From: Halarchaeum grantii
Lineage (GTDB): Archaea; Halobacteriota; Halobacteria; Halobacteriales; Halobacteriaceae
Direction of reading: 5' to 3'
DNA: 64,000 nt
NCBI RefSeq assembly: GCF_014647455.2
Contig: NZ_BMPF01000001.1
Span: 496,001-560,000, forward strand
A model generated the notes under the pieces. It did not search any database. It was given only the letters and a program-made list of their open reading frames with translations, and was not told where the DNA came from. Of this stretch, positions 1 through 8,569 are shown in pieces. Both the position numbers and the translations under genes were made by a program. The stretch's first letter is position 1. Each line of letters opens with the position of its first letter.

Positions 1-1
1 G

Positions 2-1261
2 CGCGACGGCGTCATCCTCGCGACCGGCGGCGACGGGCAGGTCTTCGACCACACGACGAACGCCGTCGCGAACACCGCCGACGGCGTCGCGATGGCGTAT
101 CGCGTCGGCGTCCCCATCGAGGACATGGAGTTCGTCCAGTTCCACCCGACGACGCTCCCCTCCACGGGGGTGCTCATCTCCGAGGGGACGCGCGGCGAGG
201 GCGGCATCCTCTACAACGACGAGGGCGAGCGCCTCATGTTCGAGTACGGCTACGCGACGAACGACGGCGAACTCGCCAGTCGGGACGTCGTCTCGCGCGC
301 CGAGCTCACCGAGATCAACGCCGGGCGCGGCGTCGAGGACGAGTACGTCCACCTCGACATGCGCCACCTCGGCGAGGAGCGCATCATGGACCGCCTCGAG
401 AACATCCTCCACCTCGCCGAGGACTTCGAGGGCGTCGACGGCCTCGAGAAGCCGATGCCGGTCAAGCCCGGCCATCACTACGAGATGGGCGGCATCGAGA
501 CGAACGAGAACGGCGAGACCGTCGTCGACGGCCTCTACGCGGTCGGCGAGGCCGCCTGCGTCTCCGTCCACGGTTCGAACCGTCTCGGCGGGAACGCCCT
601 CCCCGAACTCATCGTCTTCGGCGCACGCGCGGGACAGCACGCCGCCGGCGAGGACGTCGGCGAACCCGAGATTCCCGTCGGGAAGCGCGGTGAGGGCATC
701 GAGGAGAGCGACGTCGACTTCCCGGTCGAACCCGGCGCGCTCAGCGCGTCCTCCGCCGTCGTCTCCGGCGAGGGCGCCGACGACGTCATCGCCAACGCCG
801 TCGAAGCGGAGACCGAGCGCATCGACGGCCTCCTCGAGAAGGAGGAGGGCGTCAACCACGCCGAGGTCCGCTCGAAGATCCAGCGGACGATGACGGACAA
901 CGTCAACGTCTTCCGCACCGAGGAGGGCATCGAGGAGGCCCTCGAAGTCATCCGGGAGGCCCGCGAGGAGTACGACGACGTCTACGTCGCCGACAAGTCC
1001 CGCACCTTCAACACCGACCTCCAGCACACCATCGAGACCCGGAACGTCATCGACGTCGCGGAGACCATCGCGATGGGCGCGCTCGCACGCGAGGAGTTCC
1101 GTGGCGCGCACTGGCGCAAGGAGCACCAGGAGCGCAAGGACGACGAGTGGCTCAAGCACACCTGCATCTCGTGGAGCAACGGGACGCCCGACCTCTGGTA
1201 CCGCCCCGTCCTCCTCGAGGGCGAGAACCAGACGTACGAGCCCAAAGAGCGCCACTACTAG
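2..1261 (+). CDS. sdhA: Succinate dehydrogenase/fumarate reductase flavoprotein subunit (5' end outside window)
   Basis: This is the C-terminal part of the FAD-carrying catalytic subunit of complex II, which oxidises succinate to fumarate at the cytoplasmic face of the membrane. The frame is open from base 2, so the N-terminal Rossmann and His-FAD region lies upstream of the window. Visible hallmarks are QFHPTTLP and EGTRGEGG of the substrate/FAD region, HYEMGG, and the second FAD-contact stretch GSNRLGGNALPELIVFG, followed by the helical C-terminal domain ending in YEPKERHY. Other sdh genes should lie upstream. The TAG stop lies in a CTAG tetramer. Confidence 0.95.
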   Translation, partial: RDGVILATGGDGQVFDHTTNAVANTADGVAMAYRVGVPIEDMEFVQFHPTTLPSTGVLISEGTRGEGGILYNDEGERLMFEYGYATNDGELASRDVVSRAELTEINAGRGVEDEYVHLDMRHLGEERIMDRLENILHLAEDFEGVDGLEKPMPVKPGHHYEMGGIETNENGETVVDGLYAVGEAACVSVHGSNRLGGNALPELIVFGARAGQHAAGEDVGEPEIPVGKRGEGIEESDVDFPVEPGALSASSAVVSGEGADDVIANAVEAETERIDGLLEKEEGVNHAEVRSKIQRTMTDNVNVFRTEEGIEEALEVIREAREEYDDVYVADKSRTFNTDLQHTIETRNVIDVAETIAMGALAREEFRGAHWRKEHQERKDDEWLKHTCISWSNGTPDLWYRPVLLEGENQTYEPKERHY

Positions 1262-1308
1262 CGCTCGGGTTCCGCAAGCCGTTTTTCCGCGCCGCCCGTA
1301 GCGAGCGC

Positions 1309-1779
1309 ATGGAGATCACGCCGCTGCGCGACGTCGACCTCGACGCCTTCGTCGACGAGCTGTGGCTGCCCGCCCAGCGCGAGCTCGCGGCGATGACGTC
1401 GTACACGCTCGCGGACGACATCCGCGCGGGCGGCGTCTCGTACCACCGCAAGCGACTCGACAGCGACGACGCCATCACGTACGTCGGCTCGCTCGGTGAC
1501 GACCTCGTCGCGCACGTGAGCGCGGCCGTGCAGACGCCGTCACCGGTCTACGAGCAGATCCACGAGTGCCACGTCGGCGAGCTCTACGTCGACGGCTCGA
1601 TCCGGCGACGTGGCGCCGCGCGGGCGCTCCTCGACGCCGCAGAGCAGTGGGGGCGCGCGATGGACTGCGAGCGCCTCGACCTGAACGTCGACGTCCAGAA
1701 CGAGGCGGCGCGCGCGCTCTACGAGGACGTCGGCTACCGCGTCGAACGGCAGAACATGAAGAAGCCGCTGGACGACTAG
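1309..1779 (+). CDS. GNAT family N-acetyltransferase
   Basis: A 156-residue GCN5-related acetyltransferase; the substrate is unknown. The acetyl-CoA pyrophosphate-binding motif is the stretch ELYVDGSIRRRGAARALL near residues 90-107. The typical C-terminal end NEAARALYEDVGYRVE follows. The ATG at 1309 was chosen because the upstream part of the open frame is a shadow of sdhA and a T-run (CGTTTTTCC near 1280) lies about 30 bases before it. The stop overlaps the stop of the convergent GINS gene inside one CTAG. Confidence 0.85.
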   Translation: MEITPLRDVDLDAFVDELWLPAQRELAAMTSYTLADDIRAGGVSYHRKRLDSDDAITYVGSLGDDLVAHVSAAVQTPSPVYEQIHECHVGELYVDGSIRRRGAARALLDAAEQWGRAMDCERLDLNVDVQNEAARALYEDVGYRVERQNMKKPLDD

Positions 1780-2651
1780 TCGAGGCGCTCGGCGGCGTCA
1801 CGCTCGACGAGCGGGTCGACGTTCTCCTCGGGGAGGGTGACGACGTCGTCGGCTTCGAGCGTGTACGTGCGGTCGTCGACGCCGTATATCTCGCCGATGT
1901 CGCGCGTGATCCGGACGGTCGCGCGCTCGATTCGCGGCGCCTCGGTGTCGTCGTCCGCGTCGCCGGCCGCCTCGTCGCCGGCGTCACCACTCGCGTCCGG
2001 AGGGGGACCGGCGCCAGCATCGGCCTCCGGGTCTGCGTCCGCGAACTCCTCGCCGCCACCCATCGCCGCGGCCGCCGTCGACGGGTCGCTCTCGGTCGCG
2101 TCGACGTCGCCCGCGTCCTCGGAGCCGGTGGTGGGTTCCTCGGGCGGCGGTGAGGGCGCGTCCATGCCCGACGCGCGGTCGTTCACGACGTCCGCGGGGT
2201 CCGGCGAGGCGTCGCCCTCGGGTGGCGCGTGCGCGTCCGGGCCGGACGACGTCGCGGCGTCCGCGTCGCCCGCGAGCACGTCGAGGACGTGCGATTTGTT
2301 CTCCTCGATCCGCTCGACGAGGTCGGTGTAGAGGGCGCGCTCCTCCTCGGTGAGCCCCTCGGCGTCCGACCCCATGCCGGCGGCCGCGAGACTCGCCTGC
2401 TTGACGATCTTGCCCATGCGGCGCTCGTAGATGGCTTCGGCGACCTGCTCTGCGGTCTCGATCTCGTCCGTGAGCGACTGGACCTCGTCGTCGCCGAACG
2501 GGTCGTCGGCGGCCTCGGCGGCCTGCCGACGCCGCTCGCGCAACTCGCCGATGTAGTCCGCGACCTCCTGGTAGAAGGAGTCCCGGAGGTCCTGCAGTCC
2601 GTCCGACGTCCGTTCGCGCGTCTGTGCCGCGCGGAGTTCTTCGATGTTCAT
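1776..2651 (-). CDS. Archaeal GINS complex subunit (Gins51/Sld5-like) with long acidic linker
   Basis: A DNA replication factor. GINS joins MCM helicase in the archaeal CMG-like complex. The N-terminal helical domain (residues about 1-140, MNIEELRAAQTRERTSDGLQ to NKSHVLDVLAGD) resembles archaeal Gins51. The C-terminal 50 or so residues (RATVRITRDIGEIYGVDDRT onward) look like the small beta domain. Between them lie roughly 100 residues of Asp/Ala/Pro/Gly/Ser-rich low-complexity sequence, so the protein (291 aa) is much longer than the roughly 180-200 aa I expect for the family. It sits 7 bp downstream of priS in the same direction, the classical archaeal pairing. Confidence 0.85.
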   Translation of the reverse strand: MNIEELRAAQTRERTSDGLQDLRDSFYQEVADYIGELRERRRQAAEAADDPFGDDEVQSLTDEIETAEQVAEAIYERRMGKIVKQASLAAAGMGSDAEGLTEEERALYTDLVERIEENKSHVLDVLAGDADAATSSGPDAHAPPEGDASPDPADVVNDRASGMDAPSPPPEEPTTGSEDAGDVDATESDPSTAAAAMGGGEEFADADPEADAGAGPPPDASGDAGDEAAGDADDDTEAPRIERATVRITRDIGEIYGVDDRTYTLEADDVVTLPEENVDPLVERDAAERLD

Positions 2652-2658
2652 CGGGTAC

Positions 2659-3834
2659 TCATTCCGTCGCCTTCTCCGCCCAGCCGCGAGCCATCAGGAA
2701 GACGCCCGCGTACTCCGGTAGTGTCTGCTCGCCCGGCGTGACCGTAATCGTTTCGCCGCGGAACCCGAGTTCGTACTCGCGCTCGACGTCGACGCGGATG
2801 TCGTGGCCGACGAACGTCTCGGGCACCGCGTCGTCGAGCGGGTCGAAGGCCGCGAGGTCGTCGCGCTCGATGGGGACGACTTCGAGGCCGCTCCCGCCGT
2901 GCAGCGACCCGGGGAGACGGATGAGGCGGTGGGTGTCCGTCGTCACCGGCTCGTCGATGGGCGCCTCCTCGGCGTCAACGGCCTCCGCGACGAGCTGGCG
3001 CGCGACCGTGAGGAACGCCGGGTGGACGTCGACGTTCCCCGAGCGCACCGCCTCCGTGTTGTTCTGCACGACGTTCAGGACGCTCTCCGCGCGGCCCTCG
3101 CCGACGCCGTCGAACGTCCGGAGGTGGAGGATGGCGTCCTCCTCGTCCATCGCGAGCAGGTCGTCGACGAACGCGTCGACGTGCTCGACGACGCGGCGGC
3201 CCCACCCGCCCTCGGTCGGGAGCGTGCGCCGCGTCGTCGGGTTCTGGAGGCCGAGGCCGCCGACCGCCTCCTCCGTGATGAGCTCCTCGAACTCGATGCC
3301 GTTCCCGCGAACGTAGTCGACGATTTCGCGGCGGTGGTCGCGCTCCAGCGGGAAGACGGACTCGTCCCGAACGTGGACGTGGTAGCCGCGCCCGCCGGAG
3401 AAGACGACCGTAAGGTCCTCAAAGCCGAAGTCGCGTTCGAGGAAGTCGAGGAGCTTCACGAGCGCGTCCTTGCTCTTCGCGAGCATCTCCGCGTACGTGT
3501 CCTCGCCGAGCGTAACAGTCGGTAAGTGGTCGGCGTCGATGTCGAAGACGAGGTCGGAGCCGAGCCAGTCCTTCTCCGCCATCGTCGAGGCGCCCGGCGT
3601 CTCGTAGTGGCCGGCGGAGAAGTAGACGTGACGCGGGCGCTTGCGCCGGAGGAAATCCTCGACGTTCCCGAGGTCGAGGAGGTCGCGGTGGCGGACCATC
3701 GTCTCGTCCGGGCCGTCCGTCCACGGGATGTAACCCCACTCGCGCGCGTCCGCGTCGGGCGGGAGCGCGACGTCGGCGCGGCGGTAGTGGTCGCGGAACC
3801 GCCCGCGCAGGTACGCTCGCGTTCGCTCCTCCAT
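2659..3834 (-). CDS. priS: DNA primase small (catalytic) subunit PriS
   Basis: The catalytic subunit of archaeo-eukaryotic primase, which makes RNA/DNA primers with PriL. The 391-aa length is normal. The N-terminal region contains YIPWTDGPDETMVRHRD and HVYFSAGHY; the metal-binding Asp pair is in LVFDIDADHLP (residues about 94-104). SGGRGYHVHVRDE (residues about 145-157) is the conserved nucleotide-binding motif. The basic C-terminal part carries GSLHGGSGLEVVPI, the typical end motif. It is the first gene of a two-gene replication operon with GINS. Confidence 0.96.
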   Translation of the reverse strand: MEERTRAYLRGRFRDHYRRADVALPPDADAREWGYIPWTDGPDETMVRHRDLLDLGNVEDFLRRKRPRHVYFSAGHYETPGASTMAEKDWLGSDLVFDIDADHLPTVTLGEDTYAEMLAKSKDALVKLLDFLERDFGFEDLTVVFSGGRGYHVHVRDESVFPLERDHRREIVDYVRGNGIEFEELITEEAVGGLGLQNPTTRRTLPTEGGWGRRVVEHVDAFVDDLLAMDEEDAILHLRTFDGVGEGRAESVLNVVQNNTEAVRSGNVDVHPAFLTVARQLVAEAVDAEEAPIDEPVTTDTHRLIRLPGSLHGGSGLEVVPIERDDLAAFDPLDDAVPETFVGHDIRVDVEREYELGFRGETITVTPGEQTLPEYAGVFLMARGWAEKATE

Positions 3835-3885
3835 AGCTCTCGAAGCGTAGGACGCGTAGCGGAAAAAGACGTGTCGGTCTCGCCG

Positions 3886-4365
3886 TCAGCGACGGAGGTA
3901 CTCGGAGAGCTTCTCGCGGATGCCTTCGCGCTCGCCGATCCGGAGGTAGTAGGCGGTCTCGCCGTCCTCGTAGTAGTTCTCGATCTCGCGGACGATCTCG
4001 AAGCCGAGATGCCGGTAGAAGTCGAGGGCGTTCGCGTTGGAGACGCGGGCGTGACAGGAGACGGAGTCGGCGTCCTCGGCGACGGCGGCGACGAGGCGCT
4101 CGCCGAACCCCTCGCCCTGATACGCGGGGTCGACGGCGAGGAAGAGGATGTAGCCGTCGTGGCGGGCGGCGGCGAAGCCGACGAGGTCGTCGTCGGGGGT
4201 GACGTAGGCGTAGACGGTTGCGCGCCGGTAGGCGTTCGCGAAGAAGCCGTGACGCTGGCGGAGCAGGCCGTGCTCGGCGCGGATGCGCTCCTTGAGGTCC
4301 CACGCCTGCTCGAGGAGGTCGTCGCTACCCCGTGGAACCACCCGTTTCTCGACCGTGACGCTCAC
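3886..4365 (-). CDS. GNAT family N-acetyltransferase
   Basis: A 159-residue acetyltransferase with unknown substrate. It has the acetyl-CoA site FLAVDPAYQGEGFGERLV (residues about 84-101) and the C-terminal NALDFYRHLGFEIV. I start it at GTG 4365 (VSVTVEKRVVPRG): the frame remains open further upstream, but that extension has no acetyltransferase similarity and would run into the promoter region of the divergent DUF502 gene. The start choice is therefore an inference. Confidence 0.8.
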   Translation of the reverse strand: MSVTVEKRVVPRGSDDLLEQAWDLKERIRAEHGLLRQRHGFFANAYRRATVYAYVTPDDDLVGFAAARHDGYILFLAVDPAYQGEGFGERLVAAVAEDADSVSCHARVSNANALDFYRHLGFEIVREIENYYEDGETAYYLRIGEREGIREKLSEYLRR

Positions 4366-4459
4366 TGTGACCCCGTAGCCCGTCACGGAATATAGTTCCA
4401 CCGTCACTCCCGGCGTGATGCCACAACCCTTTCGGTCGCCGCTCGCGGAGTCGTACGCA

Positions 4460-5239
4460 ATGTCCATGGACGGGTCCCGCGCGGGCCGCAAGCGGATGCA
4501 GGCCGCGGGCGAGTCGGTCGTCGCACGGATCAGGGAGGCGTTCCTGACCGGTATCGCCGTGATGGTCCCCCTTCTCATCACGCTCTACGTTCTCAGCACG
4601 GCGTTCGGTATCTTCACCGACATCCTCGATCCGCTGGCGCGCGCCCTCCAGCAGCTCGACGTCGCGGCGCAGAGCCGCTTCATCATCGTCGAGGCCACCG
4701 CCGCGATACTCCTCGTCACGGTGACGCTCGCCGTCGGCTTCATGGCGACGTTCAGCTCGGGCGAGCGCGCCCTCGAGTATTTCGACCTCCTCATCGAGCG
4801 CATCCCCGGTGTGGGCTCCGTCTACACGAGCTTCCGGCAGATGAGCGACGTGATGTTGGAGTCGGACGCGGAGAACTTCCGGAAGGTCGTCCTCGTCGAG
4901 TACCCGCACGACGGCGCGTACACGCTCGGCTTCGAGACCGTCCGGACGCCGGAGGCGATACGGGACGCCGCGGGCGAGGAGGGCCTGCGGACGCTCTTCC
5001 TGCCGCTCGCGCCAAACCCCGTGATGGGCGGCTTTCTCGCGCACGTCCCGGAGAGCCGCATCATGGACGTGGACATGACCGTCGAGGAGGGGATGCGCAC
5101 CGTCATCACGACCGGTGTCGCGGTCGCTGACTCCGAGGAGGCGGCGGGCCTCTCCCGCGAGCAGCTCGAACAGCTCGGCGGCGTGAACGTCGCGGAGAAC
5201 TTCCCGAGCGAGAGCGAGCGCGAGGGCGAGGAGCGATGA
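4460..5239 (+). CDS. DUF502 family membrane protein
   Basis: A 259-residue integral membrane protein. There are two hydrophobic segments near the N-terminus (LTGIAVMVPLLITLYVLSTAFG and FIIVEATAAILLVTVTLAVGF), then a soluble beta-rich domain with the family motif RIPGVGSVYTSFRQ (residues about 113-126) and PNPVMGGFLAHVPESRI. The function of DUF502 is not established. The stop overlaps the archease start by 4 bp (ATGA), so the two are almost certainly translationally coupled. ATG 4460 was preferred over 4415 because the extension is poor. Confidence 0.88.
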   Translation: MSMDGSRAGRKRMQAAGESVVARIREAFLTGIAVMVPLLITLYVLSTAFGIFTDILDPLARALQQLDVAAQSRFIIVEATAAILLVTVTLAVGFMATFSSGERALEYFDLLIERIPGVGSVYTSFRQMSDVMLESDAENFRKVVLVEYPHDGAYTLGFETVRTPEAIRDAAGEEGLRTLFLPLAPNPVMGGFLAHVPESRIMDVDMTVEEGMRTVITTGVAVADSEEAAGLSREQLEQLGGVNVAENFPSESEREGEER

Positions 5240-5676
5240 GTCGGTCGTTCGAGCTGCGCGAGCACACGGCGGACGTGGCCGTCGAGGCGCACGGTGCGAC
5301 GCTCGGCGACGTCTTCGCAGCGGTCGCGGACGGGATGGCGGCCGCGATGTGCGACGACGTCCCGGAGACGGACGCCGAGCGCTTCACCGTCGAGGTGCGC
5401 GCCTCCACGAAGAAGCGCCTCCTCTTCGACTACCTCGACGCGCTCATCTACGAGCGCGACGTCCGGGGCGTCCTCCCCGTGGCGAACGAGGCGACGGTGG
5501 CGTACGGCGGCGACGACGGCGGGCACGGGAACGAGCCGTGGGTGCTCGACGCGTCGGCGGCCGGCGTCCCCCTGATCGAGGTCGCGGCGCGCGACCTGAA
5601 GGCGGTGACGTTCTCGGAGATGCGGATCGAGGAGCGCGACGGCGGGTGGGAGGTGTACGTCGTCTTCGACGTCTGA
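5236..5676 (+). CDS. Archease, RtcB ligase activator
   Basis: A small protein (146 aa) that promotes guanylylation and turnover of the RNA ligase RtcB. The family signature SFELREHTADVAVEAHG is at the N-terminus, with a second block RLLFDYLDALIYERD and the conserved DLKAVTFSEMRIE near the C-terminus. The acidic residues of HTADVAV correspond to the metal site of the family. It overlaps DUF502 by 4 bp and is followed 48 bp later by rtcB, which has its own promoter-like box. Confidence 0.95.
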   Translation: MSRSFELREHTADVAVEAHGATLGDVFAAVADGMAAAMCDDVPETDAERFTVEVRASTKKRLLFDYLDALIYERDVRGVLPVANEATVAYGGDDGGHGNEPWVLDASAAGVPLIEVAARDLKAVTFSEMRIEERDGGWEVYVVFDV

Positions 5677-5690
5677 GCGGACGCGAACGG

Positions 5691-5699
5691 TCCTTTTAC
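5691..5699 (+). promoter_or_regulatory. Putative TATA box for rtcB
   Basis: TCCTTTTAC lies 26-34 bases before the rtcB ATG (5725), the distance expected for a haloarchaeal TATA element with a leaderless or very short-leader transcript. Inferred from spacing and composition only. Confidence 0.5.
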
Positions 5700-5724
5700 G
5701 ACTCCGGCAGTCACAGAGAGGGGT

Positions 5725-7185
5725 ATGACCACGTTCGACGCCGACGACGTCACCCTCGAGGAAGTCGAGGAGCACGTCTGGGAGATCGCCCGCGAGGACG
5801 GCATGAACACGCCGGCGCGCGTCCTCGCGAGCGAAGCCCTCTTGGAGGAAATCGCCGACGACGACACGCTCCGGCAGATTCGGAACGTCACGCACCTCCC
5901 CGGCGTGCAGCGACACGCCCTCTGCATGCCCGACGGCCACCAGGGCTACGGCTTCCCCGTCGGCGGCGTCGCCGCCATCGACGCCGAGGACGGCTGCATC
6001 AGTCCCGGCGGCGTCGGGTTCGACATCAATTGCGGCGTGCGAATGGTGAAAACGAACCTGACGTACGACGACGTGCGCGGCCGCGAGGAGGAACTCGTGG
6101 ACGCGCTCTTCGACGCCGTTCCCACGGGCCTCGGCGGCGGCGGCGTCGTGAACGGCGACGCGGAGACGATGTCGGGCGCGCTCTCGCGCGGCCTCGACTG
6201 GGCGCACGAAGCGGGCTACGCGACGCGCGACGACCTGAAGCACTGCGAGGACGAGGGGATGCGCCCGGACGCCGAGCCTGCGAAGGTCTCGCAGAAGGCC
6301 AAGGACAGGGGGCGCAACCAGCTCGGGAGCCTCGGGTCGGGCAACCACTTCCTCGAAGTCCAGCGCGTCACCGACGTCTACCGGACGGACGTCGCCGACT
6401 CGTTCGGCCTCGAGGCCGACCAGCTCGTCGTGCTCATCCACTGTGGCTCTCGCGGGCTCGGCCACCAGGTCTGCTCGGATTACCTCCGGCGCATCGAGGA
6501 GGAGTACGAGGAGTTCTTGGCCGACCTGCCGGACGACAACCTCGCGGCCGCGCCCGCCGGGAGCGACCTCGCCGAGGACTACTACGGCGCGATGTGCGCG
6601 GCGATCAACTTCGCGTGGGTGAACCGCCAGCTCATCACCCACCAGGTGCGCGAGACGTTCGCGGACGTCTTCGAGACGCCGTGGGAGGAGCTGGGGATGG
6701 AGCTGCTCTACGACGTCGCGCACAACATCGCGAAGAAGGAGGTCCACGAGGTGGACGGCGAACAGAAGGAGCTCTACGTCCACCGGAAGGGCGCGACGCG
6801 GGCGTTCCCCGCCGGCCACCCCGAGGTGCCGAGCGCGTACCGCGACGTCGGGCAGCCCGTCATCATCCCCGGGAGCATGGGCGCGGGGAGCTACGTCCTC
6901 CGGGGCGGCGAGGAGTCGATGGCCCGAACGTTCGGCTCGACGGCGCACGGCGCGGGCCGCCTGATGAGTCGGACGCAGGCGAAGCGCGAGTACCGCGGCG
7001 AGGACGTCCAGTCCGACCTGCAGGAGCACGAGCACGTCTACGTGAAGGCCGAGTCGGGCGCGACGGTCGCGGAGGAAGCCCCCGGCGTCTACAAGGACGT
7101 CGACGAGGTCGTGCGCGTGAGCGACGAACTCGGCATCGGCGACAAGGTCGCGCGCACCTACCCCGTCGTGAACATCAAGGGCTGA
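5725..7185 (+). CDS. rtcB: RNA-splicing ligase RtcB (tRNA ligase)
   Basis: A 486-aa GTP- and Mn-dependent ligase that joins 2',3'-cyclic phosphate and 5'-OH RNA ends, needed for tRNA splicing in archaea. Visible motifs: CMPDGHQGYGFPVGG (residues about 68-82), GGVGFDINCGVRM with the metal-binding Cys, GSGNHFLEV, VLIHCGSRGLGHQ, the HNIAKKE stretch, and SMGAGSYVLRGG. The C-terminal Gly-rich VVNIKG end is conserved and the HGAGR motif holds the guanylylated His. No intein is present at the usual sites. It clusters with its activator archease. Confidence 0.97.
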   Translation: MTTFDADDVTLEEVEEHVWEIAREDGMNTPARVLASEALLEEIADDDTLRQIRNVTHLPGVQRHALCMPDGHQGYGFPVGGVAAIDAEDGCISPGGVGFDINCGVRMVKTNLTYDDVRGREEELVDALFDAVPTGLGGGGVVNGDAETMSGALSRGLDWAHEAGYATRDDLKHCEDEGMRPDAEPAKVSQKAKDRGRNQLGSLGSGNHFLEVQRVTDVYRTDVADSFGLEADQLVVLIHCGSRGLGHQVCSDYLRRIEEEYEEFLADLPDDNLAAAPAGSDLAEDYYGAMCAAINFAWVNRQLITHQVRETFADVFETPWEELGMELLYDVAHNIAKKEVHEVDGEQKELYVHRKGATRAFPAGHPEVPSAYRDVGQPVIIPGSMGAGSYVLRGGEESMARTFGSTAHGAGRLMSRTQAKREYRGEDVQSDLQEHEHVYVKAESGATVAEEAPGVYKDVDEVVRVSDELGIGDKVARTYPVVNIKG

Positions 7186-7203
7186 GGGGGCACGCGCTCG
7201 CCG

Positions 7204-7596
7204 TCAGCGGTTCGTCGGCCCGCCCGGACCGCTCGGACCGGACGGTCCGCGCGGCACGCGGCCCTCCGCGAGTTCGACGTACTCGCTCTCGCGCTCGCCC
7301 TCGGCGGCGACCTCCGTCCCGTCCTCGTAGCGCACGAAGTTGAGGTAGAAGGGCTCGCCACAGCCTGTGGCGTCGCCCTCGTTCTCGCCCTCGACGGGCG
7401 GTTCCCACTCGCAGTCGCTCTCGCCGCAGACGAAACGGACGCCGTCGAACGCGTCGCCCTCGTAGTCGTCGGCGGGCGCGGCGTACGTCCAGCCCTCGAG
7501 GGGGTAGGGTGTGACGGACTTGTCACTGAGGTAGGCGTCGCGTTCGAGGACGGCGAGCGTCCCGCAGCGCGGGCAGTAGTAGCGAACGGCGACCAT
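7204..7596 (-). CDS. Haloarchaeal zinc-binding protein of unknown function
   Basis: A 130-residue protein starting MVAVRYYCPRCGTLAVLERD. An N-terminal CPRCG knuckle is followed by a second Cys set (CGESDCEW, residues about 76-83; CGEPF), suggesting one or two zinc ribbons. The C-terminal tail VPRGPSGPSGPGGPTNR is an unusual Gly-Pro-Ser low-complexity run. I do not recognise a specific family. It lies convergent to rtcB and divergent from the eIF2B-like gene. Confidence 0.7.
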   Translation of the reverse strand: MVAVRYYCPRCGTLAVLERDAYLSDKSVTPYPLEGWTYAAPADDYEGDAFDGVRFVCGESDCEWEPPVEGENEGDATGCGEPFYLNFVRYEDGTEVAAEGERESEYVELAEGRVPRGPSGPSGPGGPTNR

Positions 7597-7711
7597 GGGC
7601 GTGGCGAGGGCCCGCGGACGGATAGCTCTACTTCCGCCCCCGTACCCGGTGGGACGGCGCGCCTCGGCTGCCGTCGCAAGCTTCAGGGTACCGCGGGTCG
7701 CTTGCTCGGAT

Positions 7712-8566
7712 ATGATAGACGAGACCGTCGAGGAGATCGCCGAGATGCAGACCCACTCCTCCTCGGCCGTCGCCGTGAAGGCCGCGCGCGCGCTCGCCGA
7801 CCTCGACGACGAGGCGTTCCCGACCGTCGAGGAGTACGTTCGGGCGCTCGAACGCAACAGTTCGGCGCTCCGGCGCGCGAACCCCTCGCACGCCTCGCTC
7901 GTGACGACGCAGCACGAGATCGTGAGCGCCGTCGAGGACGCGAACCCCGACACCGTGGAGGCGGCGAAGGCGGTCACGGCGGACGCCATCGAGGACGTCG
8001 TCGAGCGCGTGGAGACGGCGAAACACGAGGCCGCCGAGCGCGTCGCCGAGCGCCTCGCGGACGGGATGGCACTCCTCACGCACGACTACTCGACGACGGT
8101 GCTGGAGGCGATCGAGTCCGCGGCCGAGCGCGGCGCCTACCTCGACGTCTACGTCACGGAGGCCCGCCCCCGCTATCTCGGGCGGAAGACCGCGCGCACG
8201 CTCGCCGGCATCGACCGCGTGAACGCGACGCTCATCGTCGACGGCGCGGCCGGCCACTACATGAGCGAGGTGGACGAAGTGCTCGTCGGGATGGACTGCA
8301 TCGTCGACGAGCACCTCTACAACCGCGTCGGCACCTATCCGGTCGCCACCGTCGCGAACGACGCGGGCGTCCCCGTGGTCGCGACCGGGTCGTCGGCGAA
8401 ACTCGTCGATAGCGGGGGCTTTCGCTTCGAGAACGACTTCCGGTCGCCGAGCGAGGTCGTCCTCGAACCACCGGAGGGCTTCGACGTCGGTAACCCGGCG
8501 TACGACGCGACGCCCACCCGTCTCCTCGACCGGGTCGTCACCGACGAAGGCGTCCGCGAGTACTGA
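7712..8566 (+). CDS. eIF-2B alpha/beta/delta-related protein
   Basis: A 284-residue member of the initiation-factor-2B/ribose-1,5-bisphosphate isomerase/MtnA superfamily. An N-terminal helical domain (residues 1-120) precedes a Rossmann-like part with LDVYVTEARPRYLGRKTART, ATLIVDGAAGHYMSEVDEVLVGMD (the D of VGMD aligns with a conserved catalytic-region Asp) and VPVVATGSSAKLVD. Archaeal members are annotated either as translation factors or as R15P isomerase. This one is somewhat short for the isomerase, so I leave the reaction open. Confidence 0.85.
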   Translation: MIDETVEEIAEMQTHSSSAVAVKAARALADLDDEAFPTVEEYVRALERNSSALRRANPSHASLVTTQHEIVSAVEDANPDTVEAAKAVTADAIEDVVERVETAKHEAAERVAERLADGMALLTHDYSTTVLEAIESAAERGAYLDVYVTEARPRYLGRKTARTLAGIDRVNATLIVDGAAGHYMSEVDEVLVGMDCIVDEHLYNRVGTYPVATVANDAGVPVVATGSSAKLVDSGGFRFENDFRSPSEVVLEPPEGFDVGNPAYDATPTRLLDRVVTDEGVREY

Positions 8567-8569
8567 GTC

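Noticed and set aside
4822-7035. Very long open frame opposite archease and rtcB
   Set aside because: It is a mirror frame caused by high GC codon bias. It is Leu/Arg/Asp/Val-rich without family motifs and overlaps well-supported genes on the plus strand.
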